From the NCBI GenBank assembly GCA_028554755.1, contig JAPTOF010000007.1, positions 12,137,001 through 12,201,000 of the forward strand: a stretch of DNA of 64,000 bases. Direction: 5' to 3'. The notes under the pieces were generated by a model. That model did not search any database. It was not told the origin of the DNA and saw only the letters and a list, made by a program, of their open reading frames with translations. A program made the position numbers and the translations under genes. This stretch comes from Cordia subcordata (Eukaryota > Streptophyta > Magnoliopsida > Boraginales > Cordiaceae). Positions 61,758-64,000 of the stretch are shown here, piece after piece (the first letter of the stretch is position 1; every line of letters begins with the position of its first letter).

Positions 61758-61758
<1 letters not shown>
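61423..61758 (+). mobile_element. Non-autonomous Helitron, 336 bp
   Basis: Starts TCTATACTATATAATAAAG after an A and ends CACACTAG before a T, as Helitrons do (5' TC, 3' CTAG, insertion between A and T). Just upstream of the 3' end is a short hairpin, ggtgc-atc-gcac, part of the near-palindrome at 61728-61747, as known for plant Helitron 3' ends (gcacgggtgtcacactag). No ORF: a deletion derivative that relied on a RepHel protein elsewhere. Confidence 0.85.

Positions 61759-61804
<46 letters not shown>
61759..61804. repeat. (TG)n(TA)n microsatellite
   Basis: A short tgtgtg run passes into about 20 TA dinucleotides directly after the Helitron 3' end. A second, shorter (TA)n run lies before its 5' end at 61404-61422, as expected if the Helitron landed inside a TA repeat. 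Confidence 0.9.
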
Positions 61805-61805
<1 letters not shown>

Positions 61806-62323
61806 CCCATCCCTTCCATTAAATTTGACCCATCTCTTAAAATAAGGAATAATTAAAAATGACAAATTTAATGTGAGGATGATTCCGAGGGTAAATAATA
61901 GCTCGAGTTAATTATTTTGGGTTATTGGATTCTGATAAAATTAAAAGTTCAAAGCTATAATAATATAATAACAACAGCAAGTAATAAAGTAATAATTTGA
62001 GTTAATTATTTTTGATTAGTGGATTTGTCAAGTTATTTATGTACAGAATATGTAGGACTATATTTTTATTAATATACTTTCATAAAAAATTTTATGTCTA
62101 CATAGTGCACGGGCATACAACTAGCTTAGCCACCCCTGCACGGGATGTAAACTAAATATTTTAAGTACCTCAGCTACGCATGTGAATGCAAATATTCGAA
62201 TGGTTGGGTTGTAATGATGTTCCAATGACTTTCAACTACTATTATAAAAAAATTTGTTTTTTTCAATTACATTCTCAATTGTTCCACTTTACTTTTAAAT
62301 AACTATTGTAATCATATAACGAA
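61805..62323. other. AT-rich intergenic DNA; possible second Helitron end
   Basis: At 62105-62125 gtgcacgggcatacaactag looks like a second Helitron 3' end (gcacggg followed by CTAG), but no matching 5' TC start is identified. Otherwise no gene. Confidence 0.4.
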
Positions 62324-62481
62324 GAGGGTGTTTGGCTTTACTTATTTAGGTATTTATATAATTGAGAGGGTATTTGGCTATACTTATTTAGATATTTATA
62401 AGTATTTAAAAAAAATCAAGAGACGTACGTTTTACAATTAAGGTGCTTATAAATACCAAATAAGTAAAGCCAATCACCCTC
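62324..62481. mobile_element. 158-bp MITE with duplicated left terminus
   Basis: Left end gagggtgtttggctttactt (62324 on); right end, read in reverse, gagggtgattggctttactt. The terminal inverted repeats match over about 33 bp. A second, slightly drifted copy of the left terminus, gagggtatttggctatactt, begins at 62366. The gggtgtttgg start is common to hAT- and Harbinger-type MITEs. No clear target duplication. Confidence 0.8.
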
Positions 62482-62607
62482 TAAATTTTTGCGGATTACA
62501 CTTTGACTTTTCTTTACACTCCTTGCGAGCCACGGGTGAACAGCTAATCCGAGCTAAAATATAACCGAACAAATTGCAATTGGTATTCTAGCCGAGGCGC
62601 GCCAAAA
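62482..62607 (+). promoter_or_regulatory. Upstream region of the RsmG gene
   Basis: The 126 bp between the MITE and the start codon contain ctaaaatataacc (62554-62566), a weak TATA-like box, and gcaattggt (62575-62583), a CAAT-like motif. A GC-richer stretch, gccgaggcgcgcc, lies just before the ATG. The promoter is inferred from position only. Confidence 0.4.
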
Positions 62608-63347
62608 ATGCAACTCTCCCGATCCAGAATCTTCCCCACTTCTCTTCCGCGCTCTCTAGGACCTTCTGTCAAACACCTTCCCCGAACAGCACAATCCATT
62701 TTCAACCCCATAAAAACATCCCCAAAACGCTTTACCACCAACACTTCCCTCAAAGCCTCCCATTCCCAAAACTTAACTCCTCACCAGAAACATCAACTTC
62801 ATCTCTTCGTAGACTCGCTACTTCAATGGAACCAGGTTCACTGTAACCTTTCCAATTAGACTGCGTGTATATATATATATTGGGTTCTCTGTGTGTGTTT
62901 TAATGTATATTGGGTTTTGAATTTTTCTCTTGTTTTGGGTGTGCAGAAAATGAATCTGACGGCAGTTAAAGATGAAAATGAGGTAATGGAAAGGCATATT
63001 GATGATTCTTTAGCGATTATAGATCCTATTAAAAGTTTGTACCACGCGCATTGTGGATCTTCCTGCGAAAATTTGAGGCTTATTGATGTTGGTAGCGGAG
63101 CGGGGCTCCCGGGATTGGTTTTAGCCGTTGCTCACCCTGGTAATTTAGTTTTATGAGCTGAATTTTTGGAAGTGTTTCGTATTGGTATGTGTTTGGTGTT
63201 GGAATGTTGTCTGGAAGTCTTTTCTTGTTGTATGAAGGGTGGAAAGTGACACTTCTTGAGTCGATGAATAAGCGATGCGCATTCTTGGAGCACGTGGTTG
63301 GTGTTAGTGGTTTGTCGAATGTGCAAGTTGTGCGCGAAAGAGCTGAG
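62608..63347 (+). CDS. Plastid-type RsmG/GidB 16S rRNA (guanine-N7) methyltransferase, first three exons
   Basis: Transfers a methyl group from S-adenosylmethionine to N7 of a guanine in the 530 loop of small-subunit rRNA (G527 in E. coli), here most likely in plastids. Exon 1 (62608-62835, 76 codons) starts with a Ser/Arg/Lys/Pro-rich region like a transit peptide and ends LFVDSLLQWNQ. Exon 2 (62947-63139) gives KMNLTAVKDENEVMERHIDD and the SAM-binding motif DVGSGAGLPG. Exon 3 (63238-63347) gives WKVTLLESMNKRCAFLEHV and ends VVRERAE. Introns 62836-62946 and 63140-63237 have GT...AG ends and keep the frame. Family text expected next (a YDVAVARAV-like stretch) is not seen, so the gene continues beyond the window. 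The exons look intact. Confidence 0.9.
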
Positions 63348-64000
63348 GTATGTTCTTTCTCATTTTACGTTTTAAAATTGTTGGTTTGCTTTTGCCTGTG
63401 CTTAAATCATTTGTTGCTTTGTCATTGCGCGTTATTACTTATTAGATTGATACATGTGATCTTCCATATTGTATTTTCCATTTGGAGCCCCAAGACTGTC
63501 ATTCTTAATCCTATGACACTATTATTGCTTGCAAGCTTGGGGTTGTAATAGTAGTATCACTTGCTTGAGAGCTTCGGGTTCTAGCCTGGGATGTATCATA
63601 TGAAATTATAAATTTCAGTCTTCAACAGTTCGATTGAGGATGAGGCAAGTTGTCAGCATACTATATGGGGAATTGATTGTTATATAAGCCAGTTTCAGTT
63701 GAGAGTTTAAATGGGCTAAGAAACTCTTAATTTTTTTGCACATAAGATGGAGGATGAAGATTTATGCATTTTGAAATATATTTCAGACTCAAACTACTAT
63801 GCTTTAAGAACTAGATGCTATTTAGGAAAACTCACCTCAGTTAAAGTGTAAGACATTCAATTTGAAATGAAGGCTGTTCTTACTTAGCATTTTCTTTATT
63901 TATCCTTCTTGATTTATAATATCTGGAAATTGAATCCATTAAATATTTCTTAGTGATGAAGTGCTGCTTAGTGCTGCAGTGCTTGCTTTCTTTGCTGGAA
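63348..64000 (+). other. Third intron of the RsmG gene, incomplete
   Basis: Begins with gtatgttctttc after GAG at 63345-63347 and shows no RsmG-like coding text to the end of the window. The open frame that continues from exon 3 to 63548 turns hydrophobic and unlike the family, so it is intronic read-through. Confidence 0.75.

Noticed and set aside
62544..62753. Antisense 69-codon ORF over RsmG exon 1
   Set aside because: It is the reverse of the coding exon and has no independent support.
63348..63548. Extension of the RsmG exon to 63548
   Set aside because: A GT donor follows RERAE, and the remaining text is hydrophobic and unlike RsmG. The start at 63189 also lies in intron 2.
62608..64000. 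RsmG as bacterial contamination
   Set aside because: GT-AG introns interrupt conserved motifs and the N-terminus resembles a transit peptide; it is a plant nuclear gene.
1..64000. tRNA, rRNA or organelle-derived inserts
   Set aside because: I saw no clover-leaf or rRNA stretch, and no long organelle-like coding sequence. The tRNA-like phrases found are primer-binding sites.

Overview
The window is plant nuclear DNA, most likely from a dicot or other non-grass angiosperm. About 56 kb is a graveyard of LTR retrotransposons. The only host gene I can support is the start of a plastid-type RsmG/GidB rRNA methyltransferase gene at the right edge (62608 onward). It has small GT-AG introns and a Ser/Arg/Lys-rich N-terminus like a transit peptide. 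Nearly every retroelement ORF carries stops or frameshifts, so I report them as pseudogenes.

Layout, left to right. (1) 1-7627 is the 3' portion of a pol-less gypsy-type element. Its body is a 2.3-kb tandem array (two units plus a piece of a third), followed by 3' internal sequence and a 3' LTR (5798-7627). (2) 7628-10884 has no recognisable gene but holds five 29-bp tandem repeats at 8837-8981. (3) 10885-12637 is a decayed copia pol, joined to a 5'-truncated gypsy element (integrase to 3' LTR, 12630-17119). (4) 17797-56076 is gypsy element B (5' LTR remnant, PBS, gag, protease, no RT or integrase, 3' LTR). It was split by a SIRE-like copia element C (23652-54192, 5-bp duplication agaag). C was split by a minus-strand Athila-like gypsy element D (from 30299). 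D was split by a minus-strand gag-protease-only element F (37524-45017, duplication gggct) and by a plus-strand pol-less element E (45962-52219). (5) 56077-58208 has a copia LTR end with an initiator-Met PBS, unrecognised sequence and a PIF/Harbinger transposase tail. (6) 58209-62607 is AT-rich intergenic DNA with MITE-like elements, a 336-bp non-autonomous Helitron, a cluster of ACGACGT-type palindromes and a 158-bp MITE just upstream of the RsmG gene.

The retroelements show successive insertion layers, and the nesting order can be read directly. A single later deletion with its junction at 52219/52220 accounts for the missing end of E, the missing 5' end of D and missing copia sequence.

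The least ordinary content concerns the pol-less gypsy families. Element E, the tandem units and element B carry, where reverse transcriptase and integrase should be, a related coding module of about 90 residues that I do not recognise. In E and the tandem units the same reading frame begins with what was evidently a pair of CCHC zinc knuckles. The gypsy LTRs and the copia LTR also share a cluster of GTCGAC-like palindromes, which in the gypsy LTRs sits just upstream of the TATA-like box. All boundaries and similarities were judged by eye; no alignment or database search was run.
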